NCBI GenBank assembly: GCA_050247075.1
Contig: JBFWUW010000009.1
Span: 62,001 to 126,000, forward strand
Origin: JBFWUW01 sp050247075
Lineage (GTDB): Bacteria > Planctomycetota > Planctomycetia > Pirellulales > JBFWUW01
DNA: 64,000 nucleotides
Reading direction: 5' to 3'
Below the pieces are notes generated by a model. It worked only from the letters and a program-made list of their open reading frames with translations. It made no database searches and was not told where the DNA came from. Shown here one piece after another: positions 55,524 to 64,000 of this stretch. Made by a program: the position numbers and the translations under genes. Every line of letters begins with the position of its first letter. The stretch's first letter is position 1.

Positions 55524-56924
55524 ATGCAGCGACGACAATTTCTTGTGGCTTCCAGTTTGGGGTTCGCGGGACTCTCGTTTGGGCATCCAGGCCGCGCTGC
55601 CGGCGGCGAAAGTCCGCCGGCCGGCCGAGCGACCGCGAAATCAACCATTTTGTTCTTTCTGTGCGGCGGCGCATCTCACTTGGATATGTGGGATCTGAAG
55701 CCCGACGCGCCGTTGGAATACCGCGGACCCTTCCATTCCATCGCGACCTCCGCTCCGGGAGTGCGGGTGTGCGAACATCTGCCGCTGGTGGCCAGACAGG
55801 CGCATCATCTGGCGCTGGTCCACAGCGTCAGCGGCAAGGTAAACACCAATGACCATCATGCTGGCTACTACTACAATCTGACCGGCCATGCGGCGGATCA
55901 ATCGTTTCAGACACTCGGCAATAATCGGACGCCATTCGCGGACGATTGGCCCTACATGGGTTCGGTGGTGGCCGCCAAGCGCCCCGCGCATGAGTACCTG
56001 CCCAACGCGATCACGCTGCCGCACATGCCGAGCAAAGCCCCTTACACGCGGCCTGGACAGTTTGGCGCGCGGCTCGGTGTTGAACACGATCCGCTATACC
56101 TGCAAGGTAGCAACGAGGAGCCTTTGAAGTTCCAGGCCCCGGCACTCGTCCTGGAAGGCAACATAACGACCGATCGCCTGACGCGGCGGCACTCGCTGTT
56201 GCAAGAAGTTGACAAGGCCCATCGCGAATTCGACCACTTCGCAACCGCGCGCACCTGGCAAAAGCATCAGGACCGGGCATTGACTTTGTTGATGTCCTCC
56301 CGCGCCACGGAGGCCTTCGATGTCTCACGCGAACCCGAAACCGTGCGCGCGCGATACGGCGAAACGGTGAATGGCATGAGCCTGTTGCTGGCCCGGCGGC
56401 TGGTCGAGGCGGGTGTGCCGTTCGTAACGGTGTTCTGGAAAGAGAACGAAGATAAAAAGATCGCCAAGAAATGCGCCAGCGCCGGCGGCTGGGATACGCA
56501 CGGCAACAACTTCAACTGCCTGAAAGATGACCTGTTGCCGGAATTTGACCGTGGCTTCTCGGCGCTGATTGAAGATCTGGCGAACCGGGGGCTGCTCGAT
56601 GAAACGTTGCTGCTCGTCACGAGTGAGATGGGGCGAACGCCTAAGATCGGCGACCCGCGCTCCGGGGGCGTGGGGGGTGCCGGCCGCGATCACTGGACCC
56701 ACTGTCTGACCGATGTGCTGGCGGGCGGCGGCCTACGCGGCGGCCAGTCCTACGGATCGAGCGACCGCCTGGGCGAATATCCCGCCAATAACCCCGTAAC
56801 CCCCGCCGACATTACCAAAACCGTCTACCACGCCATGGGCATCCACGACCTCACGGCCCATGACATCCAGAACCGGCCCTACAACCTGCTTGAGGAGGGC
56901 CACCCCCTCATGAAGCTCTTTTGA
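55524..56924 (+). CDS. Tat-exported DUF1501 protein
   Basis: 466 aa from the ATG at 55524, with AGGAG nine bases upstream; MQRRQFLVASSLGFAGLSF is a Tat-like leader. DUF1501 belongs to the sulfatase/alkaline-phosphatase fold group and is very common in planctomycetes. Visible features are ILFFLCGGASHLDMWDLKPD, REFEGPFH-like RGPFHSIATSAPGVRVCEHLP, the HHAGYYYNLTGHA block, LLVTSEMGRTPKIG and GRDHWTHCLTDVLAGGGLRGG. The FGly Cys of sulfatases is absent. Usually it partners with a DUF1553 protein; none is adjacent here. It diverges from the second cytochrome operon. Confidence 0.9.
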   Translation: MQRRQFLVASSLGFAGLSFGHPGRAAGGESPPAGRATAKSTILFFLCGGASHLDMWDLKPDAPLEYRGPFHSIATSAPGVRVCEHLPLVARQAHHLALVHSVSGKVNTNDHHAGYYYNLTGHAADQSFQTLGNNRTPFADDWPYMGSVVAAKRPAHEYLPNAITLPHMPSKAPYTRPGQFGARLGVEHDPLYLQGSNEEPLKFQAPALVLEGNITTDRLTRRHSLLQEVDKAHREFDHFATARTWQKHQDRALTLLMSSRATEAFDVSREPETVRARYGETVNGMSLLLARRLVEAGVPFVTVFWKENEDKKIAKKCASAGGWDTHGNNFNCLKDDLLPEFDRGFSALIEDLANRGLLDETLLLVTSEMGRTPKIGDPRSGGVGGAGRDHWTHCLTDVLAGGGLRGGQSYGSSDRLGEYPANNPVTPADITKTVYHAMGIHDLTAHDIQNRPYNLLEEGHPLMKLF

Positions 56925-57033
56925 GGCTTGTCGTTTTTTTGACCAGGGCGTGTCTTCGGCCAACCCCTGCAGCCGTGGGTCGAAGGGGGCGGCGCGGATT
57001 TGTTCTCGATTCGGTTCGCTCGGGAGTAGGCGA

Positions 57034-58284
57034 ATGAAACCCGCCCTGACATTTCTCACCGCCCTGATTCTGGCTCCGCTGGGAGCGATCCACGCCGCCG
57101 AGCACATGGTTCGTCCGGGTGATTCTCCCCAGGAAGTACTCGATCACGCGGCTCCTGGTGATCGGGTGGTGTTGCTGCCGGGCTTGCATCAACATGCGTT
57201 GGGGAAGCATCGGTCCATCTTGTATGTCGATAAGCCCGTCGAGATTGAGTTGCGGGAAGGAGCAACGCTAAAGCTTGCGCCGGGCGTCACGCGGCTCGAT
57301 CCCGAAGGAGAGATCACGACCGACCAAGATGCCGCCAAACAGCTTGACGACCTGGAGATCGGCGGGAATTTTGATTTGGCCCGGCCGGCGGTCGATGGCC
57401 CGGAGGCTTATGGAAGCACGATCTACACCATCGTCATCGATGGCGTGGGAGCAGCGGGCCAGCCCGACACGTTTGCCTGGGGCGACGGCAAGATTTTCGA
57501 CACACCGCACAAGAATGTACCGATCAGCGGCGGTTGGCAGGAACTCAGTCATGGCGTGAAGGTTCGCTTCGGCAGTGGGACGGGACACAGCCTTCGCAGC
57601 CTCTGGTTCGTTTCCTACGATGGGCCGGAGGCCTACGGTATCCGGATTGGGCACGGCCGGCAGCCGGAATACATCGAGAACGTGCGAATCGTCGGCCAGG
57701 GGACCATCGACCTCAACGCCTCGCAAAACGCCCTGCCGAGCGGCCTGGTGAAGAACATCAATGCGTGCGTGCTCATTCACGGCCGCGTGCGCCAGGTTCT
57801 CATCGAGGACATCACCATGGCCGACACGATGCGTTCGGTAATGGCTTACGGCGAGCACACCGGCGGCTTTCTGCCGGGCGGCAAGACCGAACCCGGCGAG
57901 TCCTTTGACGCGGAAGACATTACCGTGCGGCGCACGCGGACCATCAATCCCCACGGCAGCGGTTATCTGTTTGGCCATCCCTCCTTTCGCGGCCGAATCC
58001 GCAACGTCCGCTGCCACCAGAACTACATGGAGACCGCCTCGACGGCGATCGAGCCGAACTTCAACCTCGACGGGTACGAGGTGATCGGCAATGTCATCAA
58101 GAGCGGCGGCCAGGCCATCCACTGCTGGCGAAGATCGACGAACGGCGTCGTCGCCGACAACCTGCGGATCCACGATAACACCGGTAAACCGGTCGTCGTC
58201 GTCAACTCGCCCCGAGGTTGGGAGCCGCCCGACCCGCCCGTTCTGCGCAACAACCGGAATCATCTCAGCGGCGAATTGCCGTAA
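57034..58284 (+). CDS. Secreted right-handed beta-helix (pectin-lyase-fold) protein
   Basis: 416 aa from the ATG at 57034, with GGGAG eight bases upstream. Signal MKPALTFLTALILAPLGAI is followed by a pectin-lyase start (VRPGDSPQEVLDHAAPGDRV, LLPGLHQHALGKHRSILYV). Beta-helix rungs follow: VRIVGQGTIDLNAS, VLIEDITMADTMRSVM, DAEDITVRRTRTINPHG, IRNVRCHQNYMETAS and GVVADNLRIHDNTGKP. Conserved polar residues (NPHGSGYLFGH) line one face, but catalysis cannot be assigned. Possibly acts on an acidic polysaccharide. It is 46 bases before the peptidase gene, so an operon is likely. Confidence 0.82.
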   Translation: MKPALTFLTALILAPLGAIHAAEHMVRPGDSPQEVLDHAAPGDRVVLLPGLHQHALGKHRSILYVDKPVEIELREGATLKLAPGVTRLDPEGEITTDQDAAKQLDDLEIGGNFDLARPAVDGPEAYGSTIYTIVIDGVGAAGQPDTFAWGDGKIFDTPHKNVPISGGWQELSHGVKVRFGSGTGHSLRSLWFVSYDGPEAYGIRIGHGRQPEYIENVRIVGQGTIDLNASQNALPSGLVKNINACVLIHGRVRQVLIEDITMADTMRSVMAYGEHTGGFLPGGKTEPGESFDAEDITVRRTRTINPHGSGYLFGHPSFRGRIRNVRCHQNYMETASTAIEPNFNLDGYEVIGNVIKSGGQAIHCWRRSTNGVVADNLRIHDNTGKPVVVVNSPRGWEPPDPPVLRNNRNHLSGELP

Positions 58285-58330
58285 CGTCGCATTGAACCGC
58301 CACCGGACGATTCCCCAGGACAACCGACCG

Positions 58331-59590
58331 ATGAAGCAAGTTCTCGCGTTGCTCTCGATATTCATCGCGGCGCAGGCCTCTCTCCATGCCGTCGAGCCGC
58401 TAACGGTGGTATCCAGCTTTGAAGGGGCGTCGGTGCGCGACGTCGAAATCGACGACGCCACGCGGAGCATTCGTTTCGTGCCGGGCGGCGATCCGGTTCG
58501 AGGTTGGCCGTGCTGGTGGTACTTTCGAGTAGACGGGATCACTCCAGGAGAAACGGTCACCTTGAAGCTGCGCGGCTCGAACGCTACGGTTGAGACACCG
58601 GGTGCGGCACTCGGAAAGCCGCTCGCATCAGCTTGGGCGATGCCGATTCAAGCGACCTTCTCGAACGATGGCGAATCTTGGCGGCACACCGACGACGGAA
58701 AGCGGCAAGACGAGTGGATGATCTACACGCTCCAACCGACGGCCAAATCGATGTTCGTCGCCTGGGGCCCCCCCTACACGCCCAGCACCGCCGCGAAGTT
58801 CATCCAGGCGATTAGCGAAAAGTCGCCACACGCCAAGGCCACCGAGTTGTGCCGTTCGCGCGGCGGCCGCGCCGTCCCGATGCTGCAAGTGCAAGAGGGC
58901 GAGAGGACCGAGGAACAACGCTTCGGCGTCTGGGTGCAGGCGCGGCAACATGCTTGGGAGAGCGGTTCAAGCTGGGTGGCTCAGGGCTTCGCCGAGTGGA
59001 TTTTGGGCGACAACGCCGATGCGGCGTGGCTTCGTCAACATGCCGAGGTCTTCATCGTCCCGATCATGGACGTCGACAACGCCGCCACCGGCAATGGCGG
59101 CAAGGATGCAATCCCACACGATCACAACCGCGATTGGTCCGATCAGCCGCATTGGAGTGAAACGATCGCGGCTCGGAACCGAGTGGCCGACCTGATCGAC
59201 GCCGGTCGCATGGACGTGTTCCTCGACCTGCACAACCCCGCGCCGGGTGATCCGACGTTCTTCTACATCCTGTCCAACGATCTGCTGCCAGAAACCATGA
59301 TCGCCCCGCGGGACCGCTTCATCGAGCTGGCCTACGCTCGCATCAGTAAAATCAAGCCGCTGATTCCCATGAGCAACAATCCCAAGGTGACCGGTCCCAG
59401 CTATCACCCGCTATGGCGAAACATCAGCGCCAACTGGGTCGCGATGCACGGCAACTCTCACACCGTCAGCCTCTGCCTGGAGACGATCTGGAACTACCAG
59501 AACTCCACGAGCGACGGCTATCGCGCCGTCGGCTATAACCTGGCCGCCGCCGTCCGCGAGTACCTCGCCGAACGCCCCGCAAAGCCGTGA
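58331..59590 (+). CDS. Secreted M14-family zinc carboxypeptidase
   Basis: 419 aa; signal MKQVLALLSIFIAAQASLHA. An N-terminal beta-rich domain (about 25-150) precedes the peptidase. Zinc ligands are His207 and Glu210 (HAWE) and His301 (LDLHNP). The substrate-carboxylate site is in DHNRDW (Asn266-Arg267), and the catalytic Glu is Glu384 in LCLETIWNY. All M14 essentials are therefore present. N-terminal beta domain followed by M14 is the cytosolic-carboxypeptidase-like arrangement. It probably cleaves peptides or peptidoglycan stems outside the cytoplasm; substrate not certain. Confidence 0.87.
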   Translation: MKQVLALLSIFIAAQASLHAVEPLTVVSSFEGASVRDVEIDDATRSIRFVPGGDPVRGWPCWWYFRVDGITPGETVTLKLRGSNATVETPGAALGKPLASAWAMPIQATFSNDGESWRHTDDGKRQDEWMIYTLQPTAKSMFVAWGPPYTPSTAAKFIQAISEKSPHAKATELCRSRGGRAVPMLQVQEGERTEEQRFGVWVQARQHAWESGSSWVAQGFAEWILGDNADAAWLRQHAEVFIVPIMDVDNAATGNGGKDAIPHDHNRDWSDQPHWSETIAARNRVADLIDAGRMDVFLDLHNPAPGDPTFFYILSNDLLPETMIAPRDRFIELAYARISKIKPLIPMSNNPKVTGPSYHPLWRNISANWVAMHGNSHTVSLCLETIWNYQNSTSDGYRAVGYNLAAAVREYLAERPAKP

Positions 59591-59610
59591 GAAGTACCAC
59601 AGCTATTTCT

Positions 59611-60063
59611 CACGACATTCTGTAGTTTTTGCGCGAGTTCTCGCCACTTCAGCCATATGTCGGCCCGCTGCCGTGGGGTCAAATCAATGGAACGATGCTT
59701 TCAGTCGGTATATTCTGGGTGAGTCAACATATGAACGTGTGCTGAAACTCGACCGATGTGAGTGGGAAAAACCACCCTACCCTACCAGGCAGGCAAGACT
59801 GCATTGGACGGTTGCCACGGGCAATCGGCGCGGTGAGTTGGCGGCTGCGAGCCAGGAGTTTCTGGCCGTTCGGGATCCGATACGAAATAACTTCCTCATG
59901 CGAACTCCCTCTCTCTTTGGGAGAGGGCCGGGGTGAGGGCCGGCTGATGGCGTCCATTTCGCCACTTCCCCCAACCCGCTCCCGGAGTACCGGGAGAGGG
60001 AGCCAAAGGGGGAAGTTATTTCGTACCGAATCCTCGGCGATGGTAGTACTTCAACAGCCCGCC
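59611..60063. repeat. Left remnant of an insertion element (inverted copy of 63288-63617)
   Basis: The sequence matches, as reverse complement and with scattered changes, the right arm at 63288-63617. It starts at CACGACATTCTG, includes TTTTTGCGCGAGTTCTCGCC (59627-59645), the shared CGACCGATGTGAGTGG and the GGAGTTTCTGGCCGTTCG block, and ends at TCAACAGCCCGC. It is interrupted by the MITE at 59873-60033. The copy is degenerate, so movement is old. Confidence 0.8.
59873..60033. mobile_element. 161-bp MITE with 23-bp terminal inverted repeats
   Basis: Left end 59873-59895 and right end 60011-60033 are inverted repeats identical at 21 of 23 positions, sharing TACGAAATAACTTCC. TCG precedes the left end and follows the right end, a likely three-base target duplication. 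The uninterrupted right arm has the empty site (GTTCGGAAATGG). Inside are CTCTCTTTGGGAGAGGGCC-type GC-rich stems. There is no gene, so it must be moved by a transposase elsewhere. Confidence 0.8.
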
Positions 60064-60270
60064 GAGGCGCTCGCGGCAGATGACCCTCCCGTCGGCCTGG
60101 CCAACTTCCAGTCCCGGCTCAATGATCTTGTGCCCCAGAACTTTGCCCCGCGCGGCCAGTTGGCGTCGCTGGTTGTGGCACAGCAAGATCCGCTTCTTGC
60201 CGTGATACTCCCGCAAGACCGCGTTCTCGGTTTGCACATACCTCCAAGGCTGGCTGCTGTTCGCGATTCT
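60037..60270 (-). pseudogene. Truncated integrase-core transposase
   Basis: Reading the minus strand gives fragments of an integrase-core transposase: ENAVLREYHGKKRILLC and QRRQLAARGKVLG from the N-terminal part, then RERLGGLLKYYH from the extreme C-terminus. The catalytic DDE domain between them is gone, so an internal deletion joined the ends. The C-terminal GLLKYYH segment coincides with the edge of the inverted repeat, which means the repeat arms are the 3' end of this element. Confidence 0.7.
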
Positions 60271-60413
60271 TAAGATTGGACCGATCTTAAGGATCTCCCT
60301 TGTCCGTGGAATCAGCACCACCTCATACTACTCTCGACCTTGCGTCGGACGGTCGAAATACATGATCGGCTCGTCGAAGGAGAGTACAATGCATAAAAAC
60401 AGGAGATATTGCC

Positions 60414-63128
60414 ATCATCAAGAAAAGCATACTTCGAGAACTGTTTGTTGCCGCCGGGTTAGCTTCGTTCGCGTTTTGTAGAATCGCAGCCGCCGAATCG
60501 ATTTGGATCGAAGCTGAGAATCTCCGAGGCGTACACGGCTACTGTTTCCCGGACATGGACCAAAAGACCGCCGGTCATTGGGCACTGTCGGGTCCGGGTA
60601 TCGCTCCCGAATGGACCCAAGGGGGCGAAAGCGAATGGCTGAGCATTGCCTGCGGGCCGGACGACGCCACGGCCTCCGCCATGGCGAATTTTGAAGTGAC
60701 CGAGGCCGGCGTGTGGCAACTCTGGGTTCGTTACCGCGACTGGCGCGGGCAGACCGAAACGTTTGGCGTTCGCCTGGAACAAGCGGGGACCGCGGCCCAA
60801 CAACTGGAATACGGCCAGAAGCCGGTCGTGGACGAAAACGACGAGTTGAAGCTGTACTGGAAGTGGGCCTTCGGCTGGGACAATCGCCCGGTCAAGCTTG
60901 CAAAAGGACCGGCGACCTTGACGCTCTTGGCACTGGCCGCCCAGCCTGGCCATCGTCAGATCGACGCCATCTGCCTGACCACGGATAGCAGCTACCGCCC
61001 CTTGCACAAAGACAAGCCCGCGAAACCGGTCTGGAAGGTTCTCGACGATCTGCGCGACAATCCCCAGGTGGCTCCCTCGCCGCTGGCCGCCCGCCGCGCG
61101 GAAGCCACGGTTCCGTCCGCCTGGAAGATTCGCACCCCGCGCGACAAGGGTTTCGTCTATCTCTGGAACATGAATCCCGACCAGTGGGAAGTAGACCTGG
61201 CATCGCAGGATGCCAATCGGATGCTGGTGCCTTACCAGACCGACCCAGTCATTCTCGCGGACTTCCGCGCGGCCTACGGCGGCAAGATTGACGTGCCGAT
61301 CTTCTCCGACCCGCGGGTTGCGCCGGCGTTCCATCATTCCGGTCCAGAAATTCTCGCCAACCCCGCCTTTGCCGCCTGGCTCGATGCCAACCCCAACCGC
61401 ATGTGGGGCAACATGCAGAACTATTTTCCGCCCAAGCCGCTGTCGGCCGAGGCCAAGGCCGCCTGGCCGAAGTATCAAGACCGCTACGTTGGCAACATTG
61501 CTGGCGAGAGTCTGGGCTATTTCCAGGACGACCCCACGTTCAGTCGAGCCGGACTGCTGGAGGCGATGAAGCCCGTCCAATCGCGCGCCGACGTGTTCCG
61601 CATCTTGTCGGAGAAATACGCTACCGGCATTGCCGAACGCGAGAAGCTGGTCTGGGGACAAGCTCCCGAACGCCCCTATCGTCTGATTGTTCCCTGCCAA
61701 TCGGTCGGCATGACCATGTTTGCCCATGCCTGTTTTGAATGGGGTGCCGATACCGTCGGTTACGAAAGCCACGCCGCGGCACCGGCCGTGCCGATGCGGT
61801 TGGCGTTCCTGCGCGGCGCCGCCCGGCAGTTTGGCGGAGTCACGGCCACCTATCGCTCGGCCGGTCTAGGCGACGCCCACACCCAATTTGGCGAGCGAGG
61901 CGAGTATTCCGCCCCCAAGTACGTGTACGACAACTGGTACGATGTCTGGGCCGGAGCGGGCATGACTTGGTACAAGTTTGATATCTGGCATCAGTATTTC
62001 TCCGGCTCCGGAATGTTCTATCACGAACAGGGGTTTGACGAGTTCTGGCGTCCGGCTGGCGGGGCGACCCCGCGGAAAGCCATTCAGCTATCGCCCAAGG
62101 GCCGACTCGTCGAGCAGTTTCTCAATCTGACCCGGCAGCATCCCGACCGCGGCGCGCCGTTTACTCCCATCGCGTTTCTTCTTGACCAGGCCCACGGCTG
62201 GGACGCCAATCCCAATCATCCCGGCTACTTTGAACTGGACAACGCCGCCAATCCGGGCGTGCTTGGCCGCAATCGCCACGCGCGGATGCTGCAGGAGTGG
62301 TTTCAGGTGGCCTATCATCCGTACGGACCGAAAGACGCACGGATTAGCACTGGTGTCAGCCCCGTCTTTCTGCCCGGCGTTTTTGGAGACGTATTCGATG
62401 TGCTGGTTACAGCTCCCAAGCGCACCGACATCCTCGACAACTACCCGGTCGTCGTGCTGAACGGCGAGGTCAGCCTGTCGGAGGAATGGGGCCAAAAACT
62501 GGCCGCCTACCTGGAGAGTGGCGGCACGTTGATCGCCTGCGCCGAGCAACTCCGTGGCCCAGGCGTGGCCGCGCTCAAACTGCCCGACGCTGGCGCAACC
62601 GCGGAAGATACCGCATTCCAATGGGTGCCTGCCAACAAACTGGTAGCCAGCCAGCGATATCGTTACCAGCCGCTGAAAGAAGGTAACCCGCTCTTGAAAG
62701 CAACCAACGGCGACACGGTCGCCGCCGTGTACCAACGCGGCCAAGGCCGGCTGGTTTTCCTGTCGATTCCGCTGGGATTGGGCATCGATCAATCAGCCAC
62801 GCCGGCGGTAGCGTTGCTGCTGGCCAACGCGCGGCAGGGGCTTTTGCCGGTCGAGGTCAGCGGCGAAGTGGAATGGCTGCTGAATCGGACCGACAAGGGC
62901 TGGATTGTGACTTTGCTGAATCCGGCTGGCTGCAACAAACCGCAACACGGCGTCCTGCCGACCGACTACGCGCAGCACCGCGCGGTCACACTGCACTCCG
63001 AGCAAAAGTGGAGCCAGGCCCAGGAATGGTTCGACGACACCACCCTGCCGGTGACCGCGGATAAACGAGGGTCGAGCGTGGAAATCACCGTACCGGCGGG
63101 CGGAGTGCGGATTGTCGAGTTACAGTGA
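60414..63128 (+). CDS. Large secreted protein, glycoside-hydrolase-like, start codon AUC or lost
   Basis: 904 aa if started at the ATC at 60414. AGGAG at 60401-60405 sits eight bases upstream, and the frame encodes IIKKSILRELFVAAGLAS then AAAE, a good signal peptide, followed by SIWIEAENLRG. The first in-frame ATG is at 60555 and would remove the signal. The N-terminal 150 residues are a carbohydrate-binding-like beta domain. The middle (about 230-560) looks like a TIM-barrel (FVYLWNMNPDQWEVD, GNIAGESLGYFQDDPTF, WYKFDIWHQYF). The last third has a glutamine-amidotransferase-like Rossmann domain (VLNGEVSLSEEWGQKLAAYL) and a closing beta domain. Inverted IS remnants flank it. Substrate unknown. 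Confidence 0.75.
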   Translation: MIKKSILRELFVAAGLASFAFCRIAAAESIWIEAENLRGVHGYCFPDMDQKTAGHWALSGPGIAPEWTQGGESEWLSIACGPDDATASAMANFEVTEAGVWQLWVRYRDWRGQTETFGVRLEQAGTAAQQLEYGQKPVVDENDELKLYWKWAFGWDNRPVKLAKGPATLTLLALAAQPGHRQIDAICLTTDSSYRPLHKDKPAKPVWKVLDDLRDNPQVAPSPLAARRAEATVPSAWKIRTPRDKGFVYLWNMNPDQWEVDLASQDANRMLVPYQTDPVILADFRAAYGGKIDVPIFSDPRVAPAFHHSGPEILANPAFAAWLDANPNRMWGNMQNYFPPKPLSAEAKAAWPKYQDRYVGNIAGESLGYFQDDPTFSRAGLLEAMKPVQSRADVFRILSEKYATGIAEREKLVWGQAPERPYRLIVPCQSVGMTMFAHACFEWGADTVGYESHAAAPAVPMRLAFLRGAARQFGGVTATYRSAGLGDAHTQFGERGEYSAPKYVYDNWYDVWAGAGMTWYKFDIWHQYFSGSGMFYHEQGFDEFWRPAGGATPRKAIQLSPKGRLVEQFLNLTRQHPDRGAPFTPIAFLLDQAHGWDANPNHPGYFELDNAANPGVLGRNRHARMLQEWFQVAYHPYGPKDARISTGVSPVFLPGVFGDVFDVLVTAPKRTDILDNYPVVVLNGEVSLSEEWGQKLAAYLESGGTLIACAEQLRGPGVAALKLPDAGATAEDTAFQWVPANKLVASQRYRYQPLKEGNPLLKATNGDTVAAVYQRGQGRLVFLSIPLGLGIDQSATPAVALLLANARQGLLPVEVSGEVEWLLNRTDKGWIVTLLNPAGCNKPQHGVLPTDYAQHRAVTLHSEQKWSQAQEWFDDTTLPVTADKRGSSVEITVPAGGVRIVELQ

Positions 63129-63287
63129 CGGTCGCTGCTGAGGCACGCTGACGTACCGTAAGTTGCGAGAACTCGCGCACCAACCTCCCAAAGGTTGTGG
63201 TTGTCTGCACGGTTGGAATGCAACGCCGCTGGGCCTTCCCGCAAGTCAGACGCCAGCCAACCTTCACCTCAGCCAACCGCCGCCCCT

Positions 63288-63617
63288 AGCGGGCTGTTGA
63301 AGTACTACCATTTCCGAACGGCCAGAAACTCCTGGCTCGCAGCCGCCAACTCGCCGCACCGATTCTCCGTGGCAGCCGTCCAATGCAGTCTTGCCCGCCG
63401 CCTGGTGGGGTGGTTTTGTCCACTCACATCGGTCGAGTTTCAGCGCGTTCATACGTTGCTTCACCCCGAAAATGCCTACCGAAAGCGTCGTTCCATGAAC
63501 TGGACCCCACGCGGTCGCAGTGCGCGCATCGGCCACCGCGACTCATGATTTGTCAGCAGGTCCGTTTCCCGGCGGTGGAGGTGGCGAGAACTCGCGCAAA
63601 AAGTCCAGAATGTTGTG
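63288..63617. repeat. Right remnant of the insertion element (inverted relative to 59611-60063)
   Basis: Starts GCGGGCTGTTGAAGTACTAC (the end of the transposase frame, GLLKYY) and runs through CCAGAAACTCCTGGCTCGC, CCACTCACATCGGTCG and GGCGAGAACTCGCGCAAAAA to TGTTGTG. No MITE is present here, so it preserves the unoccupied target. A further copy of GCGAGAACTCGCGC at 63166-63179 lies outside the arm. The surrounding 63129-63703 holds no other gene. Confidence 0.8.
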
Positions 63618-63703
63618 ATTCGCAGCAGGGATGATCTCATACCTGCAAATACGCCTACTACTAGCGACCGGCTTGGCAGAGTTAAACCAGAATTGCGTCT
63701 GAG

Positions 63704-63973
63704 CTAACCTCCACAGCCGCCACAACCGCCGCCACAACCGCCGCCACAACCTCCCCCACAACCACTTCCGCTCGTTCCGCAACCGCCGCCGCTGGACGAC
63801 AAGTCACCACCCCCACAGGCTCGCGGCAGCATGGCATGTACGTTGGCCAACGGCCCAAAGGCCAGTGTGCCGACGCCGAACAGTCCGACCGCCGTTGCAA
63901 GCTGTGCGGGTGACAGGCCCGTCACCGTGGACTTGGTCGGCCGCGATTGTATTGCCCGTACGGACTTCAGCAT
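63704..63973 (-). CDS. Small protein with Gly/Cys-repeat tail, unknown
   Basis: 89 aa from the ATG at 63973, with GGAG six bases upstream. The N-terminal half (MLKSVRAIQSRPTKSTVTGL, then a hydrophobic LATAVGLFGVGTLAFGPLA) could be a leader or a membrane segment. After HAMLPRACGGGDLSSS the last 30 residues are almost only Gly and Cys, in GGGC and GGC steps, with seven regularly spaced Cys after the first ACGGG. No family recognised. It could be a precursor of a modified peptide, or a small metal- or surface-binding protein. The neighbouring gene on the far side is outside the window. Confidence 0.6.
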   Translation of the reverse strand: MLKSVRAIQSRPTKSTVTGLSPAQLATAVGLFGVGTLAFGPLANVHAMLPRACGGGDLSSSGGGCGTSGSGCGGGCGGGCGGGCGGCGG

Positions 63974-64000
63974 GGCTTCTCCGGTGGCCGACAATCGCCC

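Noticed and set aside
63195..63548. 117-codon plus-strand frame through the right IS remnant
   Set aside because: It only strings together flank, the last residues of the transposase (GLLKYYH) and untranslated IS sequence.

Overview
This 64 kb window is GC-rich chromosomal DNA that reads as a planctomycete, most likely Pirellulales-like. Support comes from DUF1559 prepilin-like proteins, two DUF1592-type cytochrome plus DUF1552 gene pairs, a DUF1501 Tat protein, a sulfatase, PQQ-repeat and beta-helix secreted proteins, von Willebrand A (VWA) proteins and a very cysteine-rich secreted protein. No tRNA, rRNA, CRISPR array or intact phage was seen. Most other long open frames are antisense shadows of GC-rich genes.

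Layout. 0-13.6 kb: end of tsaD, a 1328-aa VWA/secretin-N0-like protein (-), a two-domain esterase-like hydrolase (-), a zinc-ribbon/VWA membrane protein, a second secreted hydrolase, a sulfatase and an ATP-grasp enzyme resembling MfnD. 13.7-20.4 kb: a GT39-like membrane glycosyltransferase, a His/Cys-rich small protein, a DUF1559 protein and two lipoproteins. 20.4-25.5 kb: bioB, a Tat-exported beta-helix protein, a PQQ-repeat protein and the cysteine-rich protein. 26.5-30.7 kb: a disordered RGG protein, then a two-gene arginine catabolic unit (ornithine cyclodeaminase-like and ArgZ-like), followed by a promoter, six or more hairpins and a strong terminator with no gene inside: a candidate roughly 365-nt RNA. 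30.7-37.1 kb: one 2128-aa secreted protein. 37.4-38.8 kb: a membrane protein coupled to a TiaS-like protein. 38.8-45.0 kb: a four-gene minus-strand operon with a MacB/FtsX-type ABC pair, an ABC exporter and DUF1854. 45.7-55.3 kb: two cytochrome/DUF1552 pairs facing each other around a hydrolase. 55.5-63.1 kb: secreted degradative proteins (DUF1501, beta-helix, M14 peptidase, a 904-aa protein). The last of these is flanked by inverted remnants of one insertion element, and the left remnant carries a small nested MITE. The window ends in a small protein with a Gly/Cys-repeat tail.

How it fits together. The gene set suggests a heterotrophic polymer degrader with many exported enzymes and surface proteins. 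ArgZ and the cyclodeaminase would take arginine through ornithine to proline; the DUF1854/ABC pair, a family linked to cyanophycin metabolism, lies 8.5 kb away. Intergenic DNA is unusually patterned: heptad tandem repeats in both orientations, some ending exactly at start codons, and hairpin repeats, one set with compensatory base changes. Functions are family-level readings by eye; no searches were run.
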